Below, one piece after another: positions 45,158-54,931 of a stretch of 64,000 nt of DNA. A model generated the notes under the pieces. The model did not search any database and was not told the origin of the DNA. It saw only the letters and a list, made by a program, of their open reading frames with translations. Made by a program: the position numbers and the translations under genes. Source of the stretch: Bacteroidales bacterium (lineage in GTDB: Bacteria > Bacteroidota > Bacteroidia > Bacteroidales > UBA932); contig JALCMP010000001.1 of the NCBI GenBank assembly GCA_022648545.1, positions 186,001 through 250,000 of the forward strand. The letters run 5' to 3'. Numbering within the stretch: position 1 is the stretch's first letter; the number at the start of each line of letters is the position of its first letter.

Positions 45158-45955
45158 TCAGATATTTCCGGACATATCCTTTATCATAGTTGAAAGGGTA
45201 TCCGCAAAACGGGCCATATCGGCGCCGTCCATTACATCATGATCAAACAGCACCGTCATATTAAGAATCTCCCCTATAGTTATTTCGCCGTCATGCACGA
45301 CCGGCTTTTCGACTATGGGGCTGACTCCAAAACATATAGGATGAACGGATATGGGAATAAACCATCCGTTCGTCTTTCCAAACATGCCGATGGAGGTAAA
45401 AGCCACATTCCCCATTTTTGAAAAAGCCATATCAGGATGTTTAAGCATATATTTCCATATGGAACGCCTTATTACTCCGGGAAGTAAGCTATAAAATTTT
45501 TCTATTACGCCATTTTTCTCCTGAAGAACAAGACTATCCGTTATATGCTCATTTTTAGCTTTTTCTATAATATAAGCTATATCACTTACGGATATTTTTT
45601 CCGCATTCCTTACTACCAGGGGAATCGGAACACGCTGTTCCGCGACCATCTTCTCCACCAAAACCGAAACATCCACGCTGTCGAATATCCTTATTTTCCT
45701 TTTTCCGGAAAGATAGGCGCCCGAAGCCTCGTAAATACCTATCGTGCGTGCAATACGGCTGATAAGCCAGGAGGTAAATGAAATTTTCTCCGTATGGCTT
45801 CTGTTGTACTCCCTTATATTCACTCTCACCCCTGTTACGTCGAGTTCGAACATCCCTGCTATATAATGCTTGTGTTTTCCGATATTACACATATCTATAG
45901 TACCCAACCTCGACGGCGGAAACTCCCTGTCAATATAACTTCTCTTATTTTTCAT
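45158..45955 (-). CDS. Stand-alone E2-type (2-oxoacid dehydrogenase) acyltransferase domain protein
   Basis: 265 residues. The sequence follows the catalytic domain of dihydrolipoamide acyltransferases (ISFTSWLISRIARTIGIYE, VDVSVLVEKMVAEQRVPIPLVVRNAEKIS) and ends with the active-site motif FDHDVMDGADMARF (HxxxDG). It lacks the lipoyl and E1/E3-binding domains of true E2 subunits, and no dehydrogenase genes are near, so it is probably a CoA-dependent acyltransferase acting on another acceptor. It converges on the S24 repressor (17 bases between stops) and follows the superoxide reductase terminator. Confidence 0.8.
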   Translation of the reverse strand: MKNKRSYIDREFPPSRLGTIDMCNIGKHKHYIAGMFELDVTGVRVNIREYNRSHTEKISFTSWLISRIARTIGIYEASGAYLSGKRKIRIFDSVDVSVLVEKMVAEQRVPIPLVVRNAEKISVSDIAYIIEKAKNEHITDSLVLQEKNGVIEKFYSLLPGVIRRSIWKYMLKHPDMAFSKMGNVAFTSIGMFGKTNGWFIPISVHPICFGVSPIVEKPVVHDGEITIGEILNMTVLFDHDVMDGADMARFADTLSTMIKDMSGNI

Positions 45956-45984
45956 ATAAAGGGCAATTAATTAAAAATACGGAA

Positions 45985-46028
45985 CAAAAAAAAGCGGGGG
46001 TGCCGATAATTTCAAACGGCGCCCCCGC
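45985..46028 (-). terminator. Intrinsic terminator of the superoxide reductase gene
   Basis: A 12-bp GC-rich stem, 45994-46005 with 46017-46028 (one G-T wobble; arm GCGGGGGTGCCG), is followed on the minus strand by a run of nine T (45993-45985). It begins 22 bases after the stop codon. Confidence 0.9.
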
Positions 46029-46050
46029 ATATTCATTTCACTCCGGAATC

Positions 46051-46434
46051 CTACATTTCGGCTTTCCAGAGACCATGTATATTGCAATACTCATAAGCGG
46101 CAATTACCCTGTCGCCGTCGGTCATCTTAAAGTAGCCTACAGGCTGGTCACCCGGTTTCAATTTATAAAACTGAACTCCTTTTTCGGTCTGAAGATAAAT
46201 CCACTGTATATAATGTTCCTCGGTCATGGGATGCAACGTAGATCCAACCGTAACTTTAACATCATTCCCCTTGATTTCAATAACAGGAACATGTTTTTCG
46301 GTAGCCGAATCGGCAGTTTTTGCAACTAATTCCGCCATTTTTTCCCCGCAGCAAACTACGGGAACACCGGAATCCCTTACTTTCATAATTATATTTCCGC
46401 AATGATTGCAAATAAAAAATTTAGGTTCCAACAT
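46051..46434 (-). CDS. dfx: Desulfoferrodoxin (superoxide reductase)
   Basis: 127 residues. The N-terminal desulforedoxin-like domain has CNHCGN and VVCCGEKM, four Cys for centre I. The SOR domain holds centre II ligands in EKHVPVIE, TLHPMTEEHYIQWI and CNIHGLW (four His and one Cys). It reduces superoxide to peroxide without releasing oxygen, the usual defence of anaerobes. A strong Shine-Dalgarno AGGAGG lies 8 bases upstream, unusual for this phylum, and a near-consensus promoter precedes it. Confidence 0.97.
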   Translation of the reverse strand: MLEPKFFICNHCGNIIMKVRDSGVPVVCCGEKMAELVAKTADSATEKHVPVIEIKGNDVKVTVGSTLHPMTEEHYIQWIYLQTEKGVQFYKLKPGDQPVGYFKMTDGDRVIAAYEYCNIHGLWKAEM

Positions 46435-46486
46435 GATATTTCCTCCTTATATTAAGTTGTTTTTTATATTAATTATAATCTACTTA

Positions 46487-46517
46487 TAAAGATAACAAAA
46501 ATCCTACCATTGACAAA
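46487..46517 (-). promoter_or_regulatory. Promoter of the superoxide reductase gene
   Basis: On the minus strand TTTG (46517-46514), a 19-base spacer and TATCTTTA (46494-46487) fit TTTG-N19-TAnnTTTG with one mismatch at the last base. The leader to the ATG is about 45 bases. Confidence 0.7.
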
Positions 46518-46533
46518 TAGTCAGATAATATAT

Positions 46534-47646
46534 TTATACCTTGAGAAATATTTTTTTCTTATAAAGAAAATACAGGAACAGCCAGCATACCAGAACATAA
46601 GCACACGCAAGCACAAGGTTCCCTGAATCCGCAGTCAATCTGGAAGCAATACCTGCAAAAAAATAATCTCTTATGCCGTCGAAACTCACGATCGCCTGTC
46701 CAAGGTAAATCGTAATGGAATTAAGACCTATGACCCTAAGAGGAAAGGCCCATTTCCTGCAATTCTTCACATCGATAACCCAATAGAAAACAGAGAGCAA
46801 AACAAGACCCGTACCCACCGTCATCAGGACGAACGTCGGAGTCCACATTTTTTTTATAATTGGAAAAACCGGATTCAGCAGCGCAGCAACAGCCATGAAC
46901 ACGATCCCTCCCGTTAAAAGACATATGGCCTTTTTCTCGGGACTTATCCTCTCTTCCGACATAAGGAAAGTTCCTGCAATCATTCCGAACAAGGCATTTG
47001 CAGTTCCCGGAATAAGTCCGAGAATTCCTTCGGGATCATAATTTCCTCCATAAAGGCTTCCGGGAAGGAACATTCTGTCGAACCATGCCACAATATTTCC
47101 CTGTGCGGAAAAGATATCCGTCCCGGCCGGAGCATCCGGAGCAGGAATCAGAGAAAACAAAAGATTATAAAAAATCAGCAGGCCGAAAGCCCACAGGACC
47201 CTCGCCAGTGATCTTTTTGTATTCATAAAGATAATAGCCCCGAACATCCATGCAAAACCAATGCGGGCCAAAACGCTTGCAAAACGGAGATGGCCGTCGA
47301 ACTGAAAGAATCCGTTATACATAAGGCCGAACAAAAACAGCAACAACGCACGTGTAAACACATGTTTGTAAATTTGTCTGTCACCTTGTCCGGAACTTCT
47401 CCGCTTGGACAGAGAAAAAGGGAAAGTCAGCCCGGCTATAAAAAGGAAAACGGGAAACACCAGATCCATTATATGAAAGCCTTCCCATTCCACATGTTCC
47501 ATTTGCACTCCGAGCCAGTTCAGCCACCCAGCCCCGGTAAGTTTGGCAAGAGACAATATTATCTCCGCCCCGCCCATAATCCATAACATATCGAACCCCC
47601 TGAGGGCATCTATGGATTGCAGCCTGTTATTTTTTTGTGTTGTCAT
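46534..47646 (-). CDS. HGSNAT/NagX-like (COG4299, DUF5009) membrane acyltransferase
   Basis: 370 residues from ATG 47646. The hallmark RLQSIDALRGFDMLWIMGGAEI opens the protein, followed by HIMDLVFPVFLFIAGLTFPFSL and about ten hydrophobic segments (PLRVIGLNSITIYLGQAIV near the end). The family includes human heparan-alpha-glucosaminide N-acetyltransferase, which moves acetyl from cytosolic acetyl-CoA across the membrane to terminal glucosamine, and bacterial NagX-type proteins. The start overlaps the last 20 bases of the GH89 gene, so the two are translationally coupled. A role in acetylating alpha-glucosamine ends before GH89 cuts is inference. Confidence 0.85.
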   Translation of the reverse strand: MTTQKNNRLQSIDALRGFDMLWIMGGAEIILSLAKLTGAGWLNWLGVQMEHVEWEGFHIMDLVFPVFLFIAGLTFPFSLSKRRSSGQGDRQIYKHVFTRALLLFLFGLMYNGFFQFDGHLRFASVLARIGFAWMFGAIIFMNTKRSLARVLWAFGLLIFYNLLFSLIPAPDAPAGTDIFSAQGNIVAWFDRMFLPGSLYGGNYDPEGILGLIPGTANALFGMIAGTFLMSEERISPEKKAICLLTGGIVFMAVAALLNPVFPIIKKMWTPTFVLMTVGTGLVLLSVFYWVIDVKNCRKWAFPLRVIGLNSITIYLGQAIVSFDGIRDYFFAGIASRLTADSGNLVLACAYVLVCWLFLYFLYKKKIFLKV

Positions 47647-49855
47647 ATATTTTAAAATCAAATTCGGAACGATACTTTTGATATAGAGCACGGCACACCT
47701 TTATTTCATCACCCCAAGGATCGGACGTATAAACATCGTGCATTTCCGTCCAGTTCCATTCCCAGTCCTTAACTTTTTTTGTAAACGCATCGAGGTCAAA
47801 CGGTACGCCGGTTTCCATACTTTTTTCGACATCGGAAAAGAACATCCTCCACCTCTTAAGATAAAAGCCGTCCATAAGTCCCGACCACTGCTTGCAGGCA
47901 TACTCGTGGAGGCCCGAGTCCTTATCCCCCCACAACGTAACCAGATCGCGGGCATTATGCTCGTAAAGATCCTTCTCGGCAGCCGTCGTACCCATCCTGC
48001 GCGCATCATTTATCCATTTGCCGAGCAGGAAATCCTTCCTGGTAGCAAGCAAGCCGTCCATATCCTCTATAAGAATACAGAATCGTCCGCTTTCATTCTT
48101 AAAACCCTTCAAATCCCTTTTATCATACGCCCTAACAAAGGCGGCATGGATATCAAGAGCATAATTTGCCAAAACCTGACGGGTAATATCCACTAAATCA
48201 TACTTGTATCCGTCGGATTTCTCCAGATCGGCGGAAGCAGAAATCATAAAATCCCAGGCTTTCACAAGATCCTTGCCGTCATATGGAAGGTATGTATCAT
48301 TCGTCCATCCGGGATTAGATTTGAACGTGGGACGAGCTGTAACGATCGACTCGGGAGAACTTGATGTTTTATTGTTGTCATACACTGCCCTGGCCAGTAT
48401 CTTCCATGCTCCGTATGCGGAGGAATCGGGTTTGCCGTAACGTTCCCAAACATAATTATGGAGAAAATCATCAATATCAACAGGCTTGCTTCTCCATACG
48501 TTTTCCAGCATCATGGTATATACAACCGGATTCTGCTCTATCCCTTCCATAGTAAGACCTAAGCCCTCCATCTTCCCGGACAACGTATCCGCAAGAGCTC
48601 CTGCAGGTCCTGACGCAATCTTGTCGAACTTCCCTGAAAGTGAAATATTCCCTCCGAAATTATGGAGCATGCACCAGAGCCACTGCTTGCCGTAAAAAGC
48701 GTCCGTGGTTTTCCACACCGGATAATGCTCGGCCCATAAATCAAGGATTATCATGCGATCGTCCGGAACGGCTCCCAGAAGCGCTTTTATCTCCTTCTCC
48801 TTCCAGAATTGCCTGTTATTATAAAAGAGCCACCCCTGCATTACCCAGACAGCCGAAGGATCAGCCTGTTTCATACACTCGTACACTTTGCCGGAAATAT
48901 CGTTCAGATAAGAAGAATCGCTGGAAGGCGGAGTATTTTCGTTAAACGTGTCCGCGGAATAAAAATGATCGGTACCGTATAATTTCTTTTCCTCCTGCAA
49001 AAACATACGGCCAATCTTCGTAAACATCTTTTCATCCGGACTAAGAATATATACAGGGGGAAATCCTCCCCACGCCGTGGAATTCACCTTAACATCAGGG
49101 AACTTCTTCTTGAAAACGGGAGGGACATGCCCCGTAAATGATGGCAATACGGGGGTCATGCCGAGCCCTCTTTCCCTCTCCAGTATCTTTTTCTGCAATG
49201 CTTCGTGATTATCCATGTAGCTTTCCGGCAGGGGACCTCCCCAACCGTCGAGGTTCCCCATCCAGAACCAGTTGAGATATGCCGGACCACTGAAAAAGCC
49301 CTTCAGGTCATCGTTGCCGAATCCAAGTTTTTTGTAAACGTTTCGCCATACCGCATTTTGCCCGGTCAGCGCCAGCGGCATGTTTATCCCGTTAAGAGCC
49401 ATAAAGTCTATTTCTTTCTGCCACCTGTCCCAGTTCCACCAGCTCATGGTATAATTGAAAGTGCAGTAATTAAGATAATACCTGTATTTATACGGCGATA
49501 CGCGTTCTACAGTATCCTTTACGGAAGGAAGTTCCGCAGGCAGGTTCATGTTCGTCCCGTTCCAGGTTATCAGGCAGTGGCAATAATTTTTGAGGTAGAA
49601 ATTAAGTGCGCTCGCAACGGAAATTCCGTCGTTTCCTTCCAGCACAATCTTCCCTGCGGAAGAATAAAGCCTGAAATAATCCTTGCCGTCCGGCCGGGCG
49701 CCTGTCAATTTAACTTTAAAGGAGGCGTAACGGCAGGGGAGTACCCTCTGTACAAGACTTTCAACTTGCGTTTTCTCGTTCGTCTTTCGCAAAGAACATG
49801 CTGTTACTATAAAAAAAGCAACTGCAGAAATGAATAAAAACTTAATGAATCTCAC
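47627..49855 (-). CDS. GH89 alpha-N-acetylglucosaminidase, lipoprotein
   Basis: 742 residues; the start is GTG (49855), supported by the signal RFIKFLFISAVAFFIVTAC directly after it. GH89 features are the N-terminal small domain (residues 35-120), YYLNYCTFNYTMSWWNWDRWQKEIDFMALNGIN, GMTPVLPSFTGHVP, the acid/base Glu306 in DTFNENTPP, WLWCMLHNFGGN, and the nucleophile Glu437 in TMEGIEQNPVVY, with an alpha-helical C-terminal part. The enzyme releases terminal alpha-linked GlcNAc, as found in gastric mucin caps and heparan. It follows susD by 18 bases. Confidence 0.95.
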   Translation of the reverse strand: MRFIKFLFISAVAFFIVTACSLRKTNEKTQVESLVQRVLPCRYASFKVKLTGARPDGKDYFRLYSSAGKIVLEGNDGISVASALNFYLKNYCHCLITWNGTNMNLPAELPSVKDTVERVSPYKYRYYLNYCTFNYTMSWWNWDRWQKEIDFMALNGINMPLALTGQNAVWRNVYKKLGFGNDDLKGFFSGPAYLNWFWMGNLDGWGGPLPESYMDNHEALQKKILERERGLGMTPVLPSFTGHVPPVFKKKFPDVKVNSTAWGGFPPVYILSPDEKMFTKIGRMFLQEEKKLYGTDHFYSADTFNENTPPSSDSSYLNDISGKVYECMKQADPSAVWVMQGWLFYNNRQFWKEKEIKALLGAVPDDRMIILDLWAEHYPVWKTTDAFYGKQWLWCMLHNFGGNISLSGKFDKIASGPAGALADTLSGKMEGLGLTMEGIEQNPVVYTMMLENVWRSKPVDIDDFLHNYVWERYGKPDSSAYGAWKILARAVYDNNKTSSSPESIVTARPTFKSNPGWTNDTYLPYDGKDLVKAWDFMISASADLEKSDGYKYDLVDITRQVLANYALDIHAAFVRAYDKRDLKGFKNESGRFCILIEDMDGLLATRKDFLLGKWINDARRMGTTAAEKDLYEHNARDLVTLWGDKDSGLHEYACKQWSGLMDGFYLKRWRMFFSDVEKSMETGVPFDLDAFTKKVKDWEWNWTEMHDVYTSDPWGDEIKVCRALYQKYRSEFDFKIYDNTKK

Positions 49856-49873
49856 TTTTCCAATTATTGTTTA

Positions 49874-51607
49874 TTATATACTATATCCTGGGTTCTGTTT
49901 AAGATTGCCGTTTTCATTAATAACGCTGTAAGGGATAGGGAAAACGACGGTATACCCATCTGCATCATTATTGTAGTCCCCCGAAGAAGCATTATGCCAT
50001 ACTCCTTCATACCTGTCGGCCGTAGGCTGCGTAAAAGTACAAAACCGTATTTGATCCTGCCGTCTGAAACCTTCCCAGGCCAACTCTTCCGCACGTTCGT
50101 CCAGAATATCATTTAAATCCAGTATTTGCCTCGGAGACGCACCTGCACGCATGCGGATGCGGTTTACATCTATCAGGGCCTGCGGCTTTTCCCCTGAACG
50201 ATATTCGGCTTCGGCCTTCATAAGCAAGGCATCGCCATAGCGCATTATAACAATATCGTTATTCAAATTACCCTCGATCGAACTGGATTTGTCGAATTTA
50301 TATTTTTTAAAACGCGCCCCGGCACATTTTACGATATGAGCATCCGCTCCGGCCTTAAAATCAACCTGGACATCAAGCGGCAGATATTCAAGATTTTTGT
50401 CAGTAGCCCCATCATTAACCAATTCACCATCGGTATCTTCGGTATAATCGGTCCCCGTATAATAATTAAGCACAAGTCTCGGATCCTGGTTATCCTTACC
50501 GTAATCAAGAGTCTTCATTTGCTGTACGGTAGCGCACATGCCGTTCCACCCTTCGTACCCCATGGCATCTCCATGATTATAATGAATAGAACGCATCAAA
50601 TCTCCATTCCAGACCTTGTAAATATTATCATCGTCCGGTACGGTAAAGATATTTTCCCTGGAATTATTATTGGTTACGGCAAAATTATTGGAATAATCGC
50701 TTTCGAGCGAATATCCGAGGCCTTCGATTTTGTTTACGCAATAAATTACGGTCTCCCATGCATTTCTGGCAGTACCATCTACGGTAATGCTTATATTATT
50801 ACCGCTTTCGCTCACTGCAGCACCCAAAGTTTCGCTAGCCCGGCAAGTTCCGGAAAGATCATCACCGACAAAAGCACCATAACTCGTCCGTGAAATATCA
50901 TCGATAGTGTACACCGGCGCATTAAGAGCACATTTGGCCATATACATATATGCAACAGCCTGTGTAATCCTTCCGTAATAATCTCCTGCGTTTTGTGAAG
51001 AAGCTGAAGAGAGATGAGGCAAACAGGCGGCCAGTTCTTCCGTAACGAATTTAAAAACGTCCGACCTGTCGGATTGAACTACATCCGATATCGATTCGTC
51101 GGAAGAAATAACCAAAGGTATCTGTCCGAACAAATCCATGGCATAATAATAATAAACAGCCCTTATGGCACGGACCTCATATATATAATCCTCAGCCTCC
51201 GGATTAGTCTCTTCCACTTTGGTCAGCAGATCTATGGAAGAATTGCAAAGGCCTATGACCTGATACAAATAGTTCCAGCAATTAGAATACATCTCAACCG
51301 AAGATTCGAAATTATGGAGGAATATATTTTGCCATTCGCCGCCGTCTACCCAATCGCCCTGGCGTCCCGGCAAAATAGCCTCGTCGGAAGGGAGTTCCTG
51401 TAAAGTATTTACATCGCTTGTCGTTTCGCCGTCAAGCATATTGCCTATTGAAGTATAAAGACTTGCAACGGAATTTACATATATCAGCCGGGAAGTAGAA
51501 AAAGCTTCTTTTTCCGAGAGGGAACTTTGCGGATTTTCATCAAGCGAACAGGCCGGAAGAATAAAGGATATCATTGCGGCAAGACAACAGTATATAAAAT
51601 TTTTCAT
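49874..51607 (-). CDS. SusD/RagB-family lipoprotein (PUL 3)
   Basis: 577 residues with lipoprotein signal MKNFIYCCLAAMISFILPAC. SusD landmarks are YLYQVIGLCNSSIDLL, YEVRAIRAVYYYYAMDLFGQIPLV, AVAYMYMAKCALNAPVY, IVMRYGDALLMKAEAEYRSGEK and ILDERAEELAWEGFRRQDQIRF, ending INENGNLKQNPGYSI. Directly follows susC (11 bases). Confidence 0.96.
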   Translation of the reverse strand: MKNFIYCCLAAMISFILPACSLDENPQSSLSEKEAFSTSRLIYVNSVASLYTSIGNMLDGETTSDVNTLQELPSDEAILPGRQGDWVDGGEWQNIFLHNFESSVEMYSNCWNYLYQVIGLCNSSIDLLTKVEETNPEAEDYIYEVRAIRAVYYYYAMDLFGQIPLVISSDESISDVVQSDRSDVFKFVTEELAACLPHLSSASSQNAGDYYGRITQAVAYMYMAKCALNAPVYTIDDISRTSYGAFVGDDLSGTCRASETLGAAVSESGNNISITVDGTARNAWETVIYCVNKIEGLGYSLESDYSNNFAVTNNNSRENIFTVPDDDNIYKVWNGDLMRSIHYNHGDAMGYEGWNGMCATVQQMKTLDYGKDNQDPRLVLNYYTGTDYTEDTDGELVNDGATDKNLEYLPLDVQVDFKAGADAHIVKCAGARFKKYKFDKSSSIEGNLNNDIVIMRYGDALLMKAEAEYRSGEKPQALIDVNRIRMRAGASPRQILDLNDILDERAEELAWEGFRRQDQIRFCTFTQPTADRYEGVWHNASSGDYNNDADGYTVVFPIPYSVINENGNLKQNPGYSI

Positions 51608-51618
51608 GATTTAAAACT

Positions 51619-54600
51619 TTAGAATTTAACGGATAATGAAAACAAAAACGTACGTACGAGAGGATAAATATCCTTGTCATCGACTCCAAGAGTTTCCGAA
51701 AGACCGGCGGAATTTATCATGGGGGTAAGTCCCGGATAACCGGTAATCGTACAAATGTTATTTACGGAAAGACCAAGACGTATGTTTTTTACAATATGTC
51801 CTATACCAGACTTCTTCGTATCAAAGGTATAGCCGAGGGATGCATATTCGAAATTAAGATAGTCTCCTTTCTTAAGCCAATAATCCGAAACCTGTATATC
51901 GTAAATACCTTTACCTCCATTTTCATTTTTTGCAGAAGATAAAAGATTATAAGTGGGAAAATTACTGTAATTGCTATAGGTCATGCCGGTACCGTCGTAA
52001 ATTTTAAATCCGAATGCACCGTTGAACTGTGTCTGCAAATCCCAATGCTTATATTTGAACGAAAGATTCATCCCCAAATAGGATTTCGGAATTGAATTTC
52101 CTGCAATATACCGATCGCCGCTGTCTCCCGTATCCACAGAGCCGTTGCCGTCCAGATCTTCCAGGATATACTGACCGTTCTCATCTATTCCCGTGCAATG
52201 AGGCAGATAAAATACTCCAATTGAATGGTCCGCAATAAGGTACGTTACGTTATTATTACTGGTAAGACCTGCCGCATATGCATCAGCGACACCTATATGC
52301 TTGCTTGTAGTAAGCGCCTCTCCCTTATATGTTCCGTTCAAAGAAATCAGTTTGTTTTTTTGAAAAGACATATTCAAACTGGCATTAAACGTAAAATCAT
52401 CGGTACGTACAATATCGCCGCCGACGGAAAATTCGAAACCGTCGTTTGTCATAGATCCGATATTGGCAAGCAAGGTAGTATAGGTAAAAGGAGGAACGGG
52501 AACGGTATAATCATAAAGCAAATCTTTTGTCTTTGAATGATAATAATCGGCCATCAAGTTAAGGCGATTTCCGAATGCAGAAAAATCGAGTCCTATATCG
52601 AACATACGTTTAACCTCCCATTTCAGGTCCGGATTACTGTTTGAAGTCACACCGTATACGGTAGTGGCGGAACCGTTCATCGACGTGGTCCCTCCCGGAT
52701 TATATAATTCCAGGGAATTATAAGGAGCTATGGCATCCTGATTCCCGGTTACTCCATATCCGGCACGTATTTTCATATTATCTATCCATTTTATATCCTT
52801 CATGAACTTTTCGTTGCTCACCAGCCAGCCCAGGGATGCCGACGGGAAAAATCCCCATTTGTTCCCGTTACCCAATTTTGAAGAACCATCGTAACGCAGA
52901 TTACCCGTTACAATATATTTGTCATCGTAAACATAATTCAGACGGGCCATATAAGAAGCTATGGTGTAATCAGAATAATTGGACCAAGCATTCCCCCATG
53001 AAATATTGGCACCGGCTTGCAAATTATTATATTTAAAATAATTGGTTTCAAATCCGGTACATCTCTCACCGTGATAGAATGTCTTATATTTCTGACCTTC
53101 CATCAAGGCAAGAGCATCTATATGATGCCTGCCGAAATCTTTTGAATAATCCAATTGTACGTGCCCCATAAGACTCTTGTCTATGGTATTCTGGATATTG
53201 GCAACACCGTTGCCGTTGATTTCCCCCTGACGGATATTGTTCGGAATATAATACTTCGTTTCAGAATCATTGTAAGTATAAGATCCGAATGCACTTAGTT
53301 TCAATCCGTCGATGATCTGCAATGTAACCTTGCCGTGGGTATTTATGGAATTCCGGCCTTCCTTATCGGTTATATCGAGCTGTCCCAACGGGTTATAAAT
53401 TTCGTTTGCAGCAAGGTCTTCATCCCATTCGCCGTCGGAATTCCTCGTATCGGGATAAGTCGGATTATATGCCGCAGCAGAATAAAAAAATCTATATGTA
53501 TCATATAAAAGGGTCCCGTCCCTTTCCGAGGCAAAAGATCCGAGTTCCAATTTCATTTTTTTATTAAAGGCGTACTGCATGGCATCGAATTTAGCGGTAT
53601 AATTGGTCATTTTTGAATTTCTTACGGCTCCCTGTTCCTGAACGACTCCTATGGATGCCCTCATATTGGAAATATCGCTCCCCGATGTAAATGAAATATG
53701 ATGGTTTTGCGTCACCCCCGTAGCACGTTCAACTTTTTCCAGCCAATCTGTATTGCCTCCCATATCCGTATATGGAAAGCCCAAAGATTTCGCCTGAGAC
53801 CGGTATTCGGAAGCAGACATCATACTAAGATTCTTGAATACGGAACTTATTCCCGCAGAACCTTCATATGCAATTTCGGAAACACCGGACCGGCCTTTTG
53901 TCGTAGTAACAACAATAACGCCGGCAGCCCCTCTGGACCCGTACTGGGCCGTTTCGGACGCATCTTTAAGAATGGTTACCGATTGAATATCATCCGCAGA
54001 AAGAGAATTCAACGTATTCAGATCGCCGAAAACGCCATCTATGATAATAAGCGGAGTATTGCCGCCGGAGAGAGACGTAGTACCGCGAATCCTTATATAT
54101 GTCGTTCCCATAGGATCTCCGCCGGATTTGCTTATTACAACCCCGGCAACTTTCCCCTTGAGAGCATCTGCGAGAGATACTATCACTCCCTTGTTCATGT
54201 CATTTTTGTTAACGCACTCCACTGCCCCGGAGATATTCCTCTTACTGTCGGTGGCATACCCGATTACCATAATTTGTTCCAATGCATTAACATTTTCATG
54301 AAGAACGATTATCAGAGGATTTTCAGAAAGGCCGACAACTTTGGAAAGATAACCTATATATGAAATTTCGAGTTCCGATCCCTTCGGAACGTTCGATAGA
54401 ACAAATTTCCCATTCATATCCGTCGTGCATCCCTCTGCGGTTCCGGGCCCTTTAACAATTATACCGGCACCGGGAAGAGGATTCCCCTTTTCATCTTCAA
54501 CCGTTCCGGTTACAGTCATTTTATCGTTTCCGGAAGCATTAGAACCTCCTTTCGATTTTGTAAGAACTATATTGTTTCCGTCAAGTATAAACGTTATTCC

Positions 54601-54873
54601 GGTCCCCTCGAACATTTTCTTGAGGATATCCGCAACAGATCCGTTTTCCAATTTTATCGAAACCGTCCTGTTCAGATCCACATCCTGTTTGTTATAAACA
54701 AATAGATAATTAGTTTTTGCTTCTATTTCAGAAAGCAGCTTTTCAATAGTGAAAGAACCTTTTGACAAAGAAACTTTTGTCGTTTGAGAAAACAAATCGA
54801 TACCGTAGCTCTCGAAAATGAGAATAAACAGTATCACGGACAGTCTTTTAAAAAAACTTTTTGCCCTTTTCAT
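51619..54873 (-). CDS. SusC/RagA TonB-dependent transporter with STN domain (PUL 3)
   Basis: 1084 residues. A signal region (LSVILFILIFESYGIDLFSQ) is followed by an STN domain at 33-105 (FTIEKLLSEIEAKTNYLFVYNKQDVD), a carboxypeptidase-like module at 120-195 (GTVEDEKGNPLPGAGIIVKG), the plug (SVTILKDASETAQYGSRGAAGVIVVTTTKG) and the barrel. The STN domain matches the presence of fecR and ECF sigma genes upstream. Substrate is probably an alpha-GlcNAc-bearing oligosaccharide, judged from GH89 in the operon. Confidence 0.96.
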   Translation of the reverse strand: MKRAKSFFKRLSVILFILIFESYGIDLFSQTTKVSLSKGSFTIEKLLSEIEAKTNYLFVYNKQDVDLNRTVSIKLENGSVADILKKMFEGTGITFILDGNNIVLTKSKGGSNASGNDKMTVTGTVEDEKGNPLPGAGIIVKGPGTAEGCTTDMNGKFVLSNVPKGSELEISYIGYLSKVVGLSENPLIIVLHENVNALEQIMVIGYATDSKRNISGAVECVNKNDMNKGVIVSLADALKGKVAGVVISKSGGDPMGTTYIRIRGTTSLSGGNTPLIIIDGVFGDLNTLNSLSADDIQSVTILKDASETAQYGSRGAAGVIVVTTTKGRSGVSEIAYEGSAGISSVFKNLSMMSASEYRSQAKSLGFPYTDMGGNTDWLEKVERATGVTQNHHISFTSGSDISNMRASIGVVQEQGAVRNSKMTNYTAKFDAMQYAFNKKMKLELGSFASERDGTLLYDTYRFFYSAAAYNPTYPDTRNSDGEWDEDLAANEIYNPLGQLDITDKEGRNSINTHGKVTLQIIDGLKLSAFGSYTYNDSETKYYIPNNIRQGEINGNGVANIQNTIDKSLMGHVQLDYSKDFGRHHIDALALMEGQKYKTFYHGERCTGFETNYFKYNNLQAGANISWGNAWSNYSDYTIASYMARLNYVYDDKYIVTGNLRYDGSSKLGNGNKWGFFPSASLGWLVSNEKFMKDIKWIDNMKIRAGYGVTGNQDAIAPYNSLELYNPGGTTSMNGSATTVYGVTSNSNPDLKWEVKRMFDIGLDFSAFGNRLNLMADYYHSKTKDLLYDYTVPVPPFTYTTLLANIGSMTNDGFEFSVGGDIVRTDDFTFNASLNMSFQKNKLISLNGTYKGEALTTSKHIGVADAYAAGLTSNNNVTYLIADHSIGVFYLPHCTGIDENGQYILEDLDGNGSVDTGDSGDRYIAGNSIPKSYLGMNLSFKYKHWDLQTQFNGAFGFKIYDGTGMTYSNYSNFPTYNLLSSAKNENGGKGIYDIQVSDYWLKKGDYLNFEYASLGYTFDTKKSGIGHIVKNIRLGLSVNNICTITGYPGLTPMINSAGLSETLGVDDKDIYPLVRTFLFSLSVKF

Positions 54874-54931
54874 GTTTAATATTAAGTTTGTAAAATAAAT
54901 ATTAGTGCCGTTGTTACGGCGTTGATTATTT

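Noticed and set aside
46534-49855. Calling PUL 3 a heparan-degradation locus
   Set aside because: No heparin lyase, sulfatase or GH88 is present; alpha-GlcNAc from mucin-type glycans is as likely, so only the linkage is claimed.
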